64,000 bases of DNA from Streptomyces sp. NRRL S-350 (GCF_000719705.1 NZ_JOHO01000039.1:1-64000), one strand, 5' to 3'; counted from the stretch's first letter, positions 48,264 through 57,489 are shown. Notes: generated from the sequence alone by a model not told the origin. Made by a program: numbers and translations.

Positions 48264-49709
48264 GTGAGCGACCTTCGTACGCTGCGCAACTACATCAACG
48301 GTGAGTTCGTCGACGCGGCTGACGGCCGCACCCTCGACATCGTCGACCCGACCACCGGTGAGGTGTACGCGACGTCGCCGCTGTCCGGTGCCGCGGACGT
48401 GGATGCCGCCATGGCCGCCGCCGCCGCCGCGTTCCCGATCTGGCGGGACGCCACCCCGAGCACCCGGCAGAAGCTGCTGCTCAAGATCGCCGACGCGGTC
48501 GAGAGCCGGGCCGACGAGATCGTCGACGCCGAGGTTCGCAACACCGGCAAGCCCCGCGCGCTGACCCTCTCCGAGGAGATCGGCCCGATGGTGGACCAGA
48601 TCCGCTTCTTCGCCGGTGCCGCCCGCCTGCTGGAGGGCAAGGCCGCCGGCGAGTACATGGACGGGATGACCTCGATCGTCCGCCGCGAGCCGGTCGGCGT
48701 CTGCGCCCAGGTCGCGCCGTGGAACTACCCGATGATGATGGCCGTCTGGAAGTTCGCCCCGGCCCTCGCCGCGGGCAACGCCGTCGTGCTGAAGCCCTCG
48801 GACACCACCCCGGCCTCGACCGTGCTGCTGGCCGAGATCATCGGCGGCATCCTCAAGGACATGGAGCTGCCGGCCGGCGTCTTCAACGTCATCTGCGGGG
48901 ACCGCGAGACCGGCAGGCTGATGGTCGAGCACAAGACCCCGGCGATGGCCTCCATCACCGGGTCGGTCCGGGCCGGCATCCAGGTCGCCGAGTCGGCCTC
49001 CAAGGACGTCAAGCGCGTCCACCTGGAGCTGGGCGGCAAGGCACCCGTCGTGGTCTTCGAGGACGCCGACATCGCCGAGGCCGTCGAGGGCATCTCGGTG
49101 GCGGGCTACTTCAACGCCGGCCAGGACTGCACCGCCGCCACCCGCGTGCTGGTGCACGAGTCGATCCACGACGCCTTCGTCGAGGCGCTGGCCAAGGCCG
49201 CGGCCGAGACCAGGACCGGCGGCGTGGACGACGAGGACGTGCTGTACGGCCCGCTGAACAACGCCAACCAGCTGAAGCAGGTCTCCGGCTTCATCGAGCG
49301 GCTGCCCGCGCACGCCAAGGTCGAGGCCGGTGGCCACCGGGTCGGCGACAAGGGCTACTTCTACGCCCCGACCGTCGTCTCCGGCCTGAACCAGGACGAC
49401 GAGATCGTCCAGAACGAGGTCTTCGGCCCGGTCATCACCGTGCAGAAGTTCACCGACGAGGAGCAGGCCGTCGAGTACGCCAACGGCGTCGAGTACGCGC
49501 TGGCCTCCTCCGTGTGGACCAAGGACCACGCCCGCGCCATGCGGATGTCGCGCCGCCTGGACTTCGGCTGCGTCTGGATCAACACCCACATCCCGCTGGT
49601 CGCCGAGATGCCGCACGGCGGTTTCAAGAAGTCCGGCTACGGCAAGGACCTGTCGTCGTACGGCTTCGAGGACTACACCCGCGTCAAGCACGTGATGACC
49701 GCGATCTGA
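48264..49709 (+). CDS. Aldehyde dehydrogenase, gamma-aminobutyraldehyde type
   Basis: A 481-residue NAD(P)-dependent aldehyde dehydrogenase. WNYPMMMAVWKFAPALAAGN, HLELGGKAPVVVFEDADI with the Glu base, and FNAGQDCTAATR with nucleophile Cys (about residue 289) are all present. Placement between an aminotransferase, an Lrp regulator and a second aminotransferase suggests oxidation of 4-aminobutyraldehyde to GABA (PatD/PuuC-like). The GTG at 48264 is supported by GAGGAGAGA 4 bases upstream. A strong terminator follows. Confidence 0.9.
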   Translation: MSDLRTLRNYINGEFVDAADGRTLDIVDPTTGEVYATSPLSGAADVDAAMAAAAAAFPIWRDATPSTRQKLLLKIADAVESRADEIVDAEVRNTGKPRALTLSEEIGPMVDQIRFFAGAARLLEGKAAGEYMDGMTSIVRREPVGVCAQVAPWNYPMMMAVWKFAPALAAGNAVVLKPSDTTPASTVLLAEIIGGILKDMELPAGVFNVICGDRETGRLMVEHKTPAMASITGSVRAGIQVAESASKDVKRVHLELGGKAPVVVFEDADIAEAVEGISVAGYFNAGQDCTAATRVLVHESIHDAFVEALAKAAAETRTGGVDDEDVLYGPLNNANQLKQVSGFIERLPAHAKVEAGGHRVGDKGYFYAPTVVSGLNQDDEIVQNEVFGPVITVQKFTDEEQAVEYANGVEYALASSVWTKDHARAMRMSRRLDFGCVWINTHIPLVAEMPHGGFKKSGYGKDLSSYGFEDYTRVKHVMTAI

Positions 49710-49731
49710 CACAACGATCACCGGTCGACAT

Positions 49732-49773
49732 GACGGTGGGCCCGGGGCCGGCGGACCCGGGCCCACCGTCTTT
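49732..49773 (+). terminator. Intrinsic terminator after the first aldehyde dehydrogenase
   Basis: GACGGTGGGCCCGGG-(9 nt)-CCCGGGCCCACCGTC then TTT: 15 perfect pairs with a short T tract. Confidence 0.93.
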
Positions 49774-49775
49774 GC

Positions 49776-49811
49776 ATCCTGTCGACGGATCGCGCGACCG
49801 GCTGACAGGAT
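49776..49811. promoter_or_regulatory. 8-bp inverted repeat upstream of the second aminotransferase
   Basis: ATCCTGTC and GACAGGAT are perfect reverse complements separated by 20 bp. They lie between the terminator and a -10-like TAGCCT near 49840. Plausible operator for a polyamine regulator. Confidence 0.5.
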
Positions 49812-49851
49812 GAAACTGCACTTCGGGGGCGGGCCGCCCTAGCCTTGCCGC

Positions 49852-51210
49852 ATGAGCATCCCCACCGCTGACTCAGCCGCCGGCCAGGCCGTCAAGGCCG
49901 CCGACCGCGCGCACGTCTTCCACTCGTGGTCCGCCCAGGCGCTGATCGACCCCCTCGCGGTGGCCGGCGCCGAGGGCTCGTACTTCTGGGACTACGACGG
50001 CAACCGCTATCTCGACTTCTCCTCGCAGCTGGTCAACACCAACATCGGCCACCAGCACCCGAAGGTGGTCGCCGCGATCCAGGAGCAGGCGGCGAAGCTC
50101 TGCACCATCGCCCCCGGCTTCGCGGTCGAGTCGCGCAGCGAGGCCGCCCGGCTGATCGCCGAGCGCACCCCGGGCGACCTCGACAAGATCTTCTTCACCA
50201 ACGGCGGCGCCGAGGCCAACGAGAACGCCATCCGGCTGGCCCGGCTGCACACCGGCCGGCAGAAGGTCCTGGCCACCTACCGCTCGTACCACGGCGCCAC
50301 CGCCAACGCGATCGCCCTCACCGGCGACCCGCGGCGCTGGGCCAACGAGACCGGCGTCTCCGGCGTCGTGCACTTCTGGGGCCCGTACGCCTACCGCTCC
50401 AACTTCCACGCCGAGAACGAGGCGCAGGAGTGCGAGCGCGCGCTGCGGCACCTGGAGGAGCTGATCGCGTTCGAGGGGCCCGGCACCGTCGCGGCGGTCA
50501 TCCTCGAGACGGTGGTCGGCACCGCGGGCATCCTGATCCCGCCGCCCGGCTACCTGGCCGGGGTGCGGGAGATCTGCGACCGCCACGGCATCGTGTTCAT
50601 CCTCGACGAGGTGATGGCGGGCTTCGGCCGCACCGGCGAGTGGTTCGCCGCCGACCACTGGGGCGTCACCCCCGACCTGCTCACCTTCGCCAAGGGCGTC
50701 AACTCCGGCTACGTGCCGCTGGGCGGCGTGGCGATCAGCGCCGAGATCGCGGCCACCTTCGCCGAGCGGCCCTTCCCCGGCGGGCTCACCTACTCCGGCC
50801 ACCCGCTGGCCTGCGCCTCGGCCGTGGCCACCATCAACACCATGGCGGAGGAGGGCATCGTCGAGAACGCCAAGCACATCGGCGAGACCGTGCTCGGCCC
50901 CGGCCTGCGCGAGCTGGCCGAGCGGCACCCGTCGATCGGCGAGGTCCGTGGCCTCGGCGTGTTCTGGGCGCTCGACCTGGTGAAGGACCGGGCGACCCGC
51001 GAACCGCTCGTCCCCTACAACGCCTCGGGCGCCGCCAACGCGCCGATGGCCGAGCTGGCCGCCGCCTGCAAGCAGCGCGGGCTCTGGCCGTTCGTCAACA
51101 TGAACCGCTTCCACGCCGTCCCGCCGTGCACCGTCACCGAGGAGGAGGCCAAGGCCGGCCTCGCGGTGCTGGACGAGGTGCTCTCGCTCACCGACGCGCA
51201 CACCGTCTGA
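49852..51210 (+). CDS. PLP-dependent aminotransferase (GABA/polyamine type)
   Basis: A 452-residue class III transaminase. FFTNGGAEANENAIRLARLH, YRSYHGATANAIAL and VFILDEVMAGFGRTGEWF are present, with the PLP Lys in LTFAKGVNSGYVPLGG. It follows the first dehydrogenase and precedes a PotD gene. It could convert GABA to succinate semialdehyde, or act on another diamine; sequence does not fix the donor. The ATG has GCCGC in front, without a strong ribosome-binding site. Confidence 0.88.
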   Translation: MSIPTADSAAGQAVKAADRAHVFHSWSAQALIDPLAVAGAEGSYFWDYDGNRYLDFSSQLVNTNIGHQHPKVVAAIQEQAAKLCTIAPGFAVESRSEAARLIAERTPGDLDKIFFTNGGAEANENAIRLARLHTGRQKVLATYRSYHGATANAIALTGDPRRWANETGVSGVVHFWGPYAYRSNFHAENEAQECERALRHLEELIAFEGPGTVAAVILETVVGTAGILIPPPGYLAGVREICDRHGIVFILDEVMAGFGRTGEWFAADHWGVTPDLLTFAKGVNSGYVPLGGVAISAEIAATFAERPFPGGLTYSGHPLACASAVATINTMAEEGIVENAKHIGETVLGPGLRELAERHPSIGEVRGLGVFWALDLVKDRATREPLVPYNASGAANAPMAELAAACKQRGLWPFVNMNRFHAVPPCTVTEEEAKAGLAVLDEVLSLTDAHTV

Positions 51211-51277
51211 CGAACCTCCCAGGACGGCCCCGGGCACCCGCGTGCCCGGGGCCGTCCCACGCTCCGGAAGGCTCCCC

Positions 51278-52495
51278 ATGACCAGCAGCTCCACCCCGAC
51301 CCGCCGTTCGACCCCCGACCGCCCGAAGGGCCCCGTCCCCATGCGCCGGCGCTCCGTGCTCGGCGGGGCCGCGCTGCTCGGCGCCGGCACGCTGGCCGGC
51401 TGCGGGATCCCGTCCGCGTACGTCGCCGAGGACCGCCGCTCGGCGCCGGACCGCTCGGACAGCGACAAGCGGCTCGTCTTCTCCAACTGGACGCAGTACA
51501 TCGACACCGACGACCAGGGCGGCCGGCCGACCCTGGACGCCTTCAGCGAGAAGACCGGGATCGCCGTCACCTACACCGAGGACATCAACGACAACGACGA
51601 GTTCTTCGGCAAGATCAGCCCGGTGCTCACCGAGGGCGCCGATCCCGGCCGGGACCTGATGGTGGTCAGCGACTGGATGGCCGGACGGTACGTCTCGCTG
51701 GGCTGGGTGCAGGCCATGGACCGGGCCAACCTGCCCAACGTCACCGCCAACCTGGACCCGCAGCTCGCGAACCCGGCCTTCGACCCCGGGCGCCGGCGCA
51801 GCGTGCCGTGGCAGTCCGGGATCACCGGCATCGCGTACAACCGCAAGGCGCTCGGCCGGGAGATCAAGTCCACCGCCGACCTGTGGGCGCCCGACCTGAA
51901 GGGCCGGGTCACGCTGTTCGCCGGGCTGGACGAGGCGCTCGGACTCCTGATGCTCTCCCAGGGCGCCGACATCGGGAGGTTCACCGGGGACGACGCCGGC
52001 AAGGCGATGGACCTGGTGCAGAAGATGGTGGACACCGGCCACATCCGCCGCTTCACCGGCAACGACTACACCAGCGACCTCGCCTCCGGTGCGGCGCTCG
52101 CCTGCCAGGCCTACTCCGGCGACGCCGTCCAACTCACCGCCGAGAACCCGGACATCGGGTTCGTGGTGCCGGAGGAGGGCGGCGAGCTGTGGGCGGAGAG
52201 CCTGATGGTGCCCAACCGGGCCGTCCACAAGCGCAACGCCGAAATGCTGGTCGACTACTACTACCAGCCCGAGGTGGCCGCCGAGCTCGCCGCGTTCGTC
52301 CAGTACATCTGCCCGGTGCCGGCCGCCCGCGACGTGCTGGCGGCCGGCGGCGACAAGGAGAAGGCCGAACTCGCCGAGAATCCGCTGGTGTTCCCGACCG
52401 AGGAGCTGCGCGCCCGGCTGAGCACCATGCGCGACGTCAGCGCGGCCGAGCGGCCCGGGCTGCACAAGGTCTGGGGCCGCATCACCGGGGTGTAG
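51278..52495 (+). CDS. Polyamine ABC transporter substrate-binding lipoprotein PotD (orphan copy)
   Basis: A 405-residue periplasmic-binding lipoprotein for spermidine/putrescine. The Tat-style RRR motif at 23-25 precedes a hydrophobic stretch and a lipobox LAGC (Cys42). The body resembles PotD (LVFSNWTQYIDTDDQGGRP; GKISPVLTEGADPGRDLM; RFTGNDYTSDLASGAALA; YYYQPEVAAELA). It is next to an aminotransferase, 67 bp downstream, whereas the complete PotABC operon with its own PotD lies 4 kb away. This copy may give a second specificity to the same permease. ATG with CGGAAG upstream. Confidence 0.9.
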   Translation: MTSSSTPTRRSTPDRPKGPVPMRRRSVLGGAALLGAGTLAGCGIPSAYVAEDRRSAPDRSDSDKRLVFSNWTQYIDTDDQGGRPTLDAFSEKTGIAVTYTEDINDNDEFFGKISPVLTEGADPGRDLMVVSDWMAGRYVSLGWVQAMDRANLPNVTANLDPQLANPAFDPGRRRSVPWQSGITGIAYNRKALGREIKSTADLWAPDLKGRVTLFAGLDEALGLLMLSQGADIGRFTGDDAGKAMDLVQKMVDTGHIRRFTGNDYTSDLASGAALACQAYSGDAVQLTAENPDIGFVVPEEGGELWAESLMVPNRAVHKRNAEMLVDYYYQPEVAAELAAFVQYICPVPAARDVLAAGGDKEKAELAENPLVFPTEELRARLSTMRDVSAAERPGLHKVWGRITGV

Positions 52496-52565
52496 GGAAT
52501 CGGGGAGAGAGCGCGGAGAGAGCGCGGAGGGGGCGCGGGAGGGGCGGGCGCCAGGGCGGGGACCG

Positions 52566-54218
52566 CTAGCGCCGTACCGCGTCGAGGGCGAGCAGCGCCA
52601 CGTGCAGGGAGAGGCAGGACTCCACCTGGTCGAGGTCGACGCCGAGGATCCGCTCGACCTTGTGCAGCCGGTCGTAGAACGACGGCCGGGACAGGTGTGC
52701 GGCGTCCGCCGCGGCCGACTTGTTCCGGCCCTGCTCCAGGTAGATCCGCAGCATCTGCACCAACTGGCCGTTGTGCTCGGCGTCGTGGGCCAGCAGCGGG
52801 CCCAGCTCGCGCTCCACGTAGGTCTGCAGCCGGGCGTCGTCGCGCAGCAGGTGGAGCAGGCCCCGCAGCCGGACGTCCGGCAGCCGGTAGTAGGAGGAGC
52901 GGCCGCCGCCGGGCCCGTCGTGCAGGGCGGCGTCGGCGACCTGGGCGGCCTCCAGCAGGGTGCGCCGGGCGTCGCGGACCGAGCCGACCGAGGAGCCGAC
53001 CGCCACCACCGGGCCCGCCGGGTCGGCGCCCTCCCGGCCGGCCTCGGCGGACATCCGGCGCAGCGTGGCCGAGAAGGTGTCCAGCGAGGCGTGCTCCTCC
53101 TGCTGGGCGCCGAGCGAGATCAGCAGGCCGACGGCCTCGTCGTCGAGCGCGCCGACCAGGGCGGAGAGCCGGCTGGCCCGGACGGCGCTCGCGGCCAGTT
53201 CGGTGAAGTCGCGCAGCCGCGCCTGGGCCTCCAGCGCGGCCGGGATCGGACCGCGCCGCTGCCGCAGCACCACGCCGACCAGCCGTCGGCCCTCCAGTGG
53301 GACGCCGAGCGCCTGGGCGCGCAACGCGGCCTCGGAGACGGTCAGGGCGTGGGTGAGGATGCCGGAGAGCAGGGTGCGGTGGGTCTGCCGCTCCAGGCTC
53401 TCCCGGTCGCGCACCACCAGCCGGTTGAGCGCCAGCGCGGAGGCGCCGCGCTCCAGCAGCATGGCGTGCGGGTGGGTCTCGCCCACAGGCAGCGGGCCGG
53501 GCTCCTGGACCAGCACCAGCCGGCCCCAGTCCTGGCCGCGGGCGCCCACGGTGGTGACCAGCCAGCCGCTGCGCGGGTCGTGGCCGGTGCGGCCGGCCGG
53601 ACGGACCCCGCGGGAGCGGCGCTCCCAGTCCTCCAGCACCTCGGCCTCCGGGCGCCCGGCGGTGTCGTGGGCGAGTACCTGGTGGGCCAGGTTCTCCAGG
53701 ACGACCGGCCCGCCCGCCATCCGGGCCACCTGGCGGACCACCTCGGGCGGCTCGGCGCCCTCCACCACCAGCTCGTTGAACACATGGTGGACGGATTCGG
53801 AGATGCGCAGCTGCTCCAGCTGGGAGTTGACCACCAGGGCGTGCACGGCCTCGGTCACGGCGACGAAGCGCAGCTCGCGGCGGAGCGTGACGAGCGGTAG
53901 CCCGCGCTGCTCGGCGGCGTTCACCAGGGCCCGGGGGAGCGCGTCGAAGTAGCGCCGCCCGTACTCGACGACCAGGCCGGCCACGCCGACCTCGTCCAGC
54001 TCGCGGACGTAGCGGGCCAGGCCCTCGCGGTCCTCGGGCAGGGCGATGCCGGTGGTCAGCACCAGCTCGCCGCCGCTCAGCATCCCGGCGACGTCGGGCA
54101 GTTCGCTGACGTGGACCCAGCGGACCGGCCGCTCCAGGTGGTCGGCGCCGGCCACGACCTGGGGGAGGCCGCGCCGCATCACCTCCAGGTCGAGCACGCG
54201 GGCGACGGTGGGGAGCAT
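52566..54218 (-). CDS. PucR/CdaR-type transcriptional regulator
   Basis: A 550-residue regulator. The N-terminal PucR domain (VAGADHLERPVRWVHVSELPD, TTGIALPEDREG) is followed by a middle GAF/GGDEF-like CdaR segment (RLVGVVLRQRRGPIPA, VAVGSSVGSVRDARRT) and the C-terminal HTH_30 domain (YLEQGRNKSAAADAAHLSRPSFYDRLHKVERILG). Such proteins control nitrogen and carbon catabolic genes. Start at 54218 is chosen for GGAGG 7 bases upstream; an in-frame ATG lies at 54269. It is divergent from the second dehydrogenase over 373 bp, and probably controls the polyamine locus. Confidence 0.9.
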   Translation of the reverse strand: MLPTVARVLDLEVMRRGLPQVVAGADHLERPVRWVHVSELPDVAGMLSGGELVLTTGIALPEDREGLARYVRELDEVGVAGLVVEYGRRYFDALPRALVNAAEQRGLPLVTLRRELRFVAVTEAVHALVVNSQLEQLRISESVHHVFNELVVEGAEPPEVVRQVARMAGGPVVLENLAHQVLAHDTAGRPEAEVLEDWERRSRGVRPAGRTGHDPRSGWLVTTVGARGQDWGRLVLVQEPGPLPVGETHPHAMLLERGASALALNRLVVRDRESLERQTHRTLLSGILTHALTVSEAALRAQALGVPLEGRRLVGVVLRQRRGPIPAALEAQARLRDFTELAASAVRASRLSALVGALDDEAVGLLISLGAQQEEHASLDTFSATLRRMSAEAGREGADPAGPVVAVGSSVGSVRDARRTLLEAAQVADAALHDGPGGGRSSYYRLPDVRLRGLLHLLRDDARLQTYVERELGPLLAHDAEHNGQLVQMLRIYLEQGRNKSAAADAAHLSRPSFYDRLHKVERILGVDLDQVESCLSLHVALLALDAVRR

Positions 54219-54339
54219 CGCGGGGCCTCCGGGGCCGGGACTGGTCACTGTGTCAGGTAAATCATCCATCGCCGCGACGACCTGTCGCCCTGCTCGCGCC
54301 CTTGCACCCTGTAAGGCCCTGCGGGTCGAGGCTGTCGCA

Positions 54340-54353
54340 GTGACCCTTGTCAC
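54340..54353. promoter_or_regulatory. Palindrome GTGACccttGTCAC
   Basis: A perfect 5-bp inverted repeat with a 4-bp centre, 240 bp upstream of the dehydrogenase and 120 bp from the PucR-type gene start. Candidate operator, possibly for the PucR-type protein. Confidence 0.4.
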
Positions 54354-54426
54354 GCCCTGACGGCAGCGGGCATGGTCAGCGGGTCGGCTGTGGCGGAAAC
54401 CCGGTCCCGCGCCGGAATCCGTAGCG

Positions 54427-54442
54427 GTAACCAGAACGCAAC
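54427..54442 (+). promoter_or_regulatory. GlnR-like half site upstream of the polyamine operon
   Basis: GTAAC - CAGAAC - GCAAC matches gTnAC-n6-GAAAC at 9 of 10 fixed positions (C instead of A). There is only one pair, unlike the amtB box, so it is weaker. It could bring nitrogen control to polyamine use. Confidence 0.35.
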
Positions 54443-54455
54443 CGTGGAATCCCTT

Positions 54456-54473
54456 GTCCGGAGCCATCCGGAC
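54456..54473. promoter_or_regulatory. Palindrome GTCCGGA-GCCA-TCCGGAC
   Basis: A perfect 7-bp inverted repeat with a 4-bp centre, about 120 bp before the dehydrogenase ATG. It may be an operator or a leader hairpin. Confidence 0.45.
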
Positions 54474-54591
54474 TGTCAGGATCGCCCAACCCCGATGATC
54501 GACCTTGACGGATTCCCGCACCTCCCGCGAAAACCCCCGCGGAGGCGGCGATCCGTCGCTCAGTCGTACCACCGGCACCTGGAGGAACCAG

Positions 54592-56103
54592 ATGGACCTG
54601 ACCGACTTCGGCGCGGGCGCGCAGTACATCGCGGGCCGCCAGACCCGGGGGAGCGGCGAACCCTTCCAGGTCGTCAACCCCGCCGACGGCAGCGTGGTCG
54701 AGCAGGTCGCCCTGGCCACGCCCGGGGACGTCGACGCCGCCGTCGCCGCGGCGAAGGCCGCCCTGCCCGGCTGGTCCTCGGCCACACCAGGCGCCCGCGC
54801 CGAGGCGCTGACCAGACTGGCCGCCGTGCTGACCGACGCCTGCGGCGACCTGGCCCGGGTGGAGACCGCGCAGACCGGCAAACCGGTCAAGCTCGCCACC
54901 GAGTTCGACGTCCCCGGCACGATCGACAACGCCGCGTTCTTCGCCGGCGCCGCCCGCAACCTGGAGGGCAAGGCGGCCGGCGAGTACTCCGGCGACCACA
55001 CCTCCTACGTCCGACGCGAGGCGATCGGCGTGGTCGGCTCCGTCTCGCCGTGGAACTACCCGCTGCAGATGGCCGCCTGGAAGATCCTCCCGGCGATCGC
55101 GGCGGGCAACACCATCGTCCTCAAGCCCGCCGAGCTGACCCCGCTGACCTCGCTGATGTTCGCCCGGGCGTGCACGGCGGCGGGCATCCCCGACGGCGTG
55201 GTCAACGTGGTCACCGGCGCCGGGCGCACCGCCGGCGAGCACCTCGTCGGGCACCCCGACGTCGCGATGGTCTCCTTCACCGGCTCCACCGCGGTCGGCC
55301 GGAGGGTCGCCGAACTCGCCACCGCGAGCGTCAAGCGCACCCACCTGGAGCTCGGCGGCAAGGCCCCGTTCGTGGTCTTCGACGACGCCGACCTGGACGC
55401 CGCCGTGCACGGCGCCGTCGCCGCCTCGCTGATCAACGGCGGCCAGGACTGCACCGCCGCCACCCGCGCGTACGTCCAACGGCCGCTGTACGAGGCCTTC
55501 GTGGCCGGCGTCGCCGAGCTGTTCACGGCCATCCGCATCGGTGACCCGCTGAACCCGCGCACCGACCTCGGCCCGCTGGTCTCGTACGCCCACCGGGACC
55601 GGGTGGCCGGCTTCGTGGAGCGCGCCCGCTCGTACGCCACCGTCGTCACCGGCGGCCGCGTGCCCACCGTCGGCCACGACGGCACCGACCTCACCCGCGG
55701 CGCGTACCACCCGCCCACCCTGATCACCGGCGCGGCCCAGGACAGCGAGGTCGTGCAGGGCGAGATCTTCGGCCCGGTGCTGGTCGTGCTGCCCTTCGAC
55801 GGCGACGACGAGGGCCTGCGGCTGGCCAACGACACCCCGTACGGCCTGGCCGCCTCCGCCTGGACGAGCAACGTGCACCGCTCGCTGCGCGCCACCCGGG
55901 AGCTCGCGGCCGGGTGCGTCTGGGTCAACGACCACATCCCGATCATCAGCGAGATGCCGCACGGTGGCTACAAGGCGTCCGGTTACGGCAAGGACATGTC
56001 CCAGTACTCGCTGGACGAGTACACCCAGGTCAAGCACGTCATGTTCGACACCACGGCGGTGGCCCGCAAGGACTGGCACCGCACCGTGTTCGGAGACAGA
56101 TGA
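54592..56103 (+). CDS. Aldehyde dehydrogenase, gamma-aminobutyraldehyde/gamma-glutamyl type
   Basis: A 503-residue NAD(P)-dependent dehydrogenase, paralogous to the gene at 48264. WNYPLQMAAWKILPAIAAGN, HLELGGKAPFVVFDDADL and INGGQDCTAATR with Cys (about 287) are present. It heads a run of genes for polyamine import and oxidation (PotD, A, B, C and a DAO-family oxidoreductase). In the pathway known from E. coli (PuuC) and from S. coelicolor, such an enzyme oxidises gamma-glutamyl-gamma-aminobutyraldehyde. GGAGGAA ribosome-binding site, ATG at 54592. Confidence 0.9.
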   Translation: MDLTDFGAGAQYIAGRQTRGSGEPFQVVNPADGSVVEQVALATPGDVDAAVAAAKAALPGWSSATPGARAEALTRLAAVLTDACGDLARVETAQTGKPVKLATEFDVPGTIDNAAFFAGAARNLEGKAAGEYSGDHTSYVRREAIGVVGSVSPWNYPLQMAAWKILPAIAAGNTIVLKPAELTPLTSLMFARACTAAGIPDGVVNVVTGAGRTAGEHLVGHPDVAMVSFTGSTAVGRRVAELATASVKRTHLELGGKAPFVVFDDADLDAAVHGAVAASLINGGQDCTAATRAYVQRPLYEAFVAGVAELFTAIRIGDPLNPRTDLGPLVSYAHRDRVAGFVERARSYATVVTGGRVPTVGHDGTDLTRGAYHPPTLITGAAQDSEVVQGEIFGPVLVVLPFDGDDEGLRLANDTPYGLAASAWTSNVHRSLRATRELAAGCVWVNDHIPIISEMPHGGYKASGYGKDMSQYSLDEYTQVKHVMFDTTAVARKDWHRTVFGDR

Positions 56104-56199
56104 CCCCCGGGCCGGGGCGCTTCCCCCTTCGCCCTTACGCCCTCTTCGCTCCACGCCCTCTTCGCCCCACGCCCCCCTTTCCCCCAGGAGGCCCGTTCC

Positions 56200-57450
56200 A
56201 TGGCGTTCAACGAGCTCACCGACGGCCTGCCCGAACCGGTCCGCAGGGCCTGGGAGCGCAGCCTGACCAGCGGCCGGGCCGCACTGGGCCGCCGGGCCCT
56301 GCTGCGCGCCGCCGCCCTGACCGCGGGAGCGGGCACCCTGGCCGCCTGCGGCATCCCGGCGGCCTCCCGGACGACCGGTGACTCCACCGCCAACGCCGCC
56401 AAGGACCTGTCGGACACGGAGAAGGAGGTCGACTTCTCCAACTGGCCGCTGTACGTCGACACCGACGAGAAGGACAAGGAGAAGCACGGCACCCTGGAGG
56501 CCTTCACCCAGGCCACCGGGATCAAGGTCAGGTACAACGAGGACGTCAACGACAACGTCGAGTTCTTCGGGAAGATCAAGCCGCAGCTCGCCTCCGGCCA
56601 GGACACCGGCCGCGACCTGATGGTGCTCACCGACTGGATGGCCGCCCGGATGATCCGGCTCGGCTGGGTGCAGAAGCTCGACCCGGCGAACGTCACCACC
56701 GCGATCACCAACGTCGAGGCGCGCTTCCGCGCCCCGGACTGGGATCCGGGGCGGCTCTACTCCTACCCGTGGGCGGGCATCCAGGTCGTCGTCGCGTACA
56801 ACCGGAAGGCGACCAGGGGGAAGGAGGTCACCAGCGTCTCCCAGCTGCTGGACGACCCCGAGCTGAAGGGCCGGGTCACCTTCCTGTCCGAGATGCGCGA
56901 CAGCATCGGGATGGTCCTGCTGGACATGGGCAAGGACCCGGCGAAGTTCACCGCCGACGACTACGACGCCGCGATCGCCCGGGTGCAGAAGGCCGTCGAC
57001 AGCAAGCAGATCCGCCGCTTCACCGGCAACGACTACGGGCAGGAACTCTCCTCCGGAGACATCGCGGCCTGCGTCGCCTGGGGCGGGGACCTGATCCAAC
57101 TGCGCGTGGACAACCCCGACATCGAATTCGTCGTCCCGGAGAAGGGCTTCATCTCCTCGACCGACAACCTGCTGGTTCCGGCGAAGGCGCGGCACAAGAC
57201 CAACGCGGAGAAGCTGATCGACTTCTACTACCAGCCGAAGATCGCCGCGCAGCTGGTCGCGGGCATCGGCTACGTCTCCGCCGTCACCGGGATGAAGGAC
57301 GAGCTCGCCACCCTCGCCCCGGACACCGCGGCCAACCCGCTGGTCGTCCCCACCCCCGAGATGACGGCCAAGGCACACGTGTTCCGCACGCTCACCGAGA
57401 GCGAGGAGAGCGACTTCGAGCAGAAGTTCTCCAAGCTCATCGGCGCCTGA
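56200..57450 (+). CDS. potD: Spermidine/putrescine-binding lipoprotein PotD
   Basis: A 416-residue substrate-binding lipoprotein. A Tat-like GRR at 30-32 precedes the hydrophobic segment and a lipobox LAAC (Cys50). DFSNWPLYVDTDEKDKEK, FGKIKPQLASGQDTGRDLM, WAGIQVVVAYNRKA, RFTGNDYGQELSSGDIA and FYYQPKIAAQLVAGIGY are PotD-like. About 405 and 416 residues: this and the copy at 51278 are recognisable paralogues. CAGGAGG ribosome-binding site, 97 bp after the dehydrogenase; PotA follows by 39 bp. Confidence 0.93.
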   Translation: MAFNELTDGLPEPVRRAWERSLTSGRAALGRRALLRAAALTAGAGTLAACGIPAASRTTGDSTANAAKDLSDTEKEVDFSNWPLYVDTDEKDKEKHGTLEAFTQATGIKVRYNEDVNDNVEFFGKIKPQLASGQDTGRDLMVLTDWMAARMIRLGWVQKLDPANVTTAITNVEARFRAPDWDPGRLYSYPWAGIQVVVAYNRKATRGKEVTSVSQLLDDPELKGRVTFLSEMRDSIGMVLLDMGKDPAKFTADDYDAAIARVQKAVDSKQIRRFTGNDYGQELSSGDIAACVAWGGDLIQLRVDNPDIEFVVPEKGFISSTDNLLVPAKARHKTNAEKLIDFYYQPKIAAQLVAGIGYVSAVTGMKDELATLAPDTAANPLVVPTPEMTAKAHVFRTLTESEESDFEQKFSKLIGA

Positions 57451-57489
57451 CCCCCCTCCCGGCAGAGAACCCAGGAAGACACCCACCCC

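Larger units (their letters stand above)
54219..54591. other. Divergent regulatory region PucR-type gene / aldehyde dehydrogenase
   Basis: 373 bp with no gene. It contains a GTGAC-CCTT-GTCAC palindrome (54340-54353), a GlnR-like GTAAC-n6-GCAAC element (54427-54442), a GTCCGGA-GCCA-TCCGGAC palindrome (54456-54473), and the GGAGGAA ribosome-binding site of the dehydrogenase. This density of symmetrical sites argues for regulated transcription. Confidence 0.6.
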
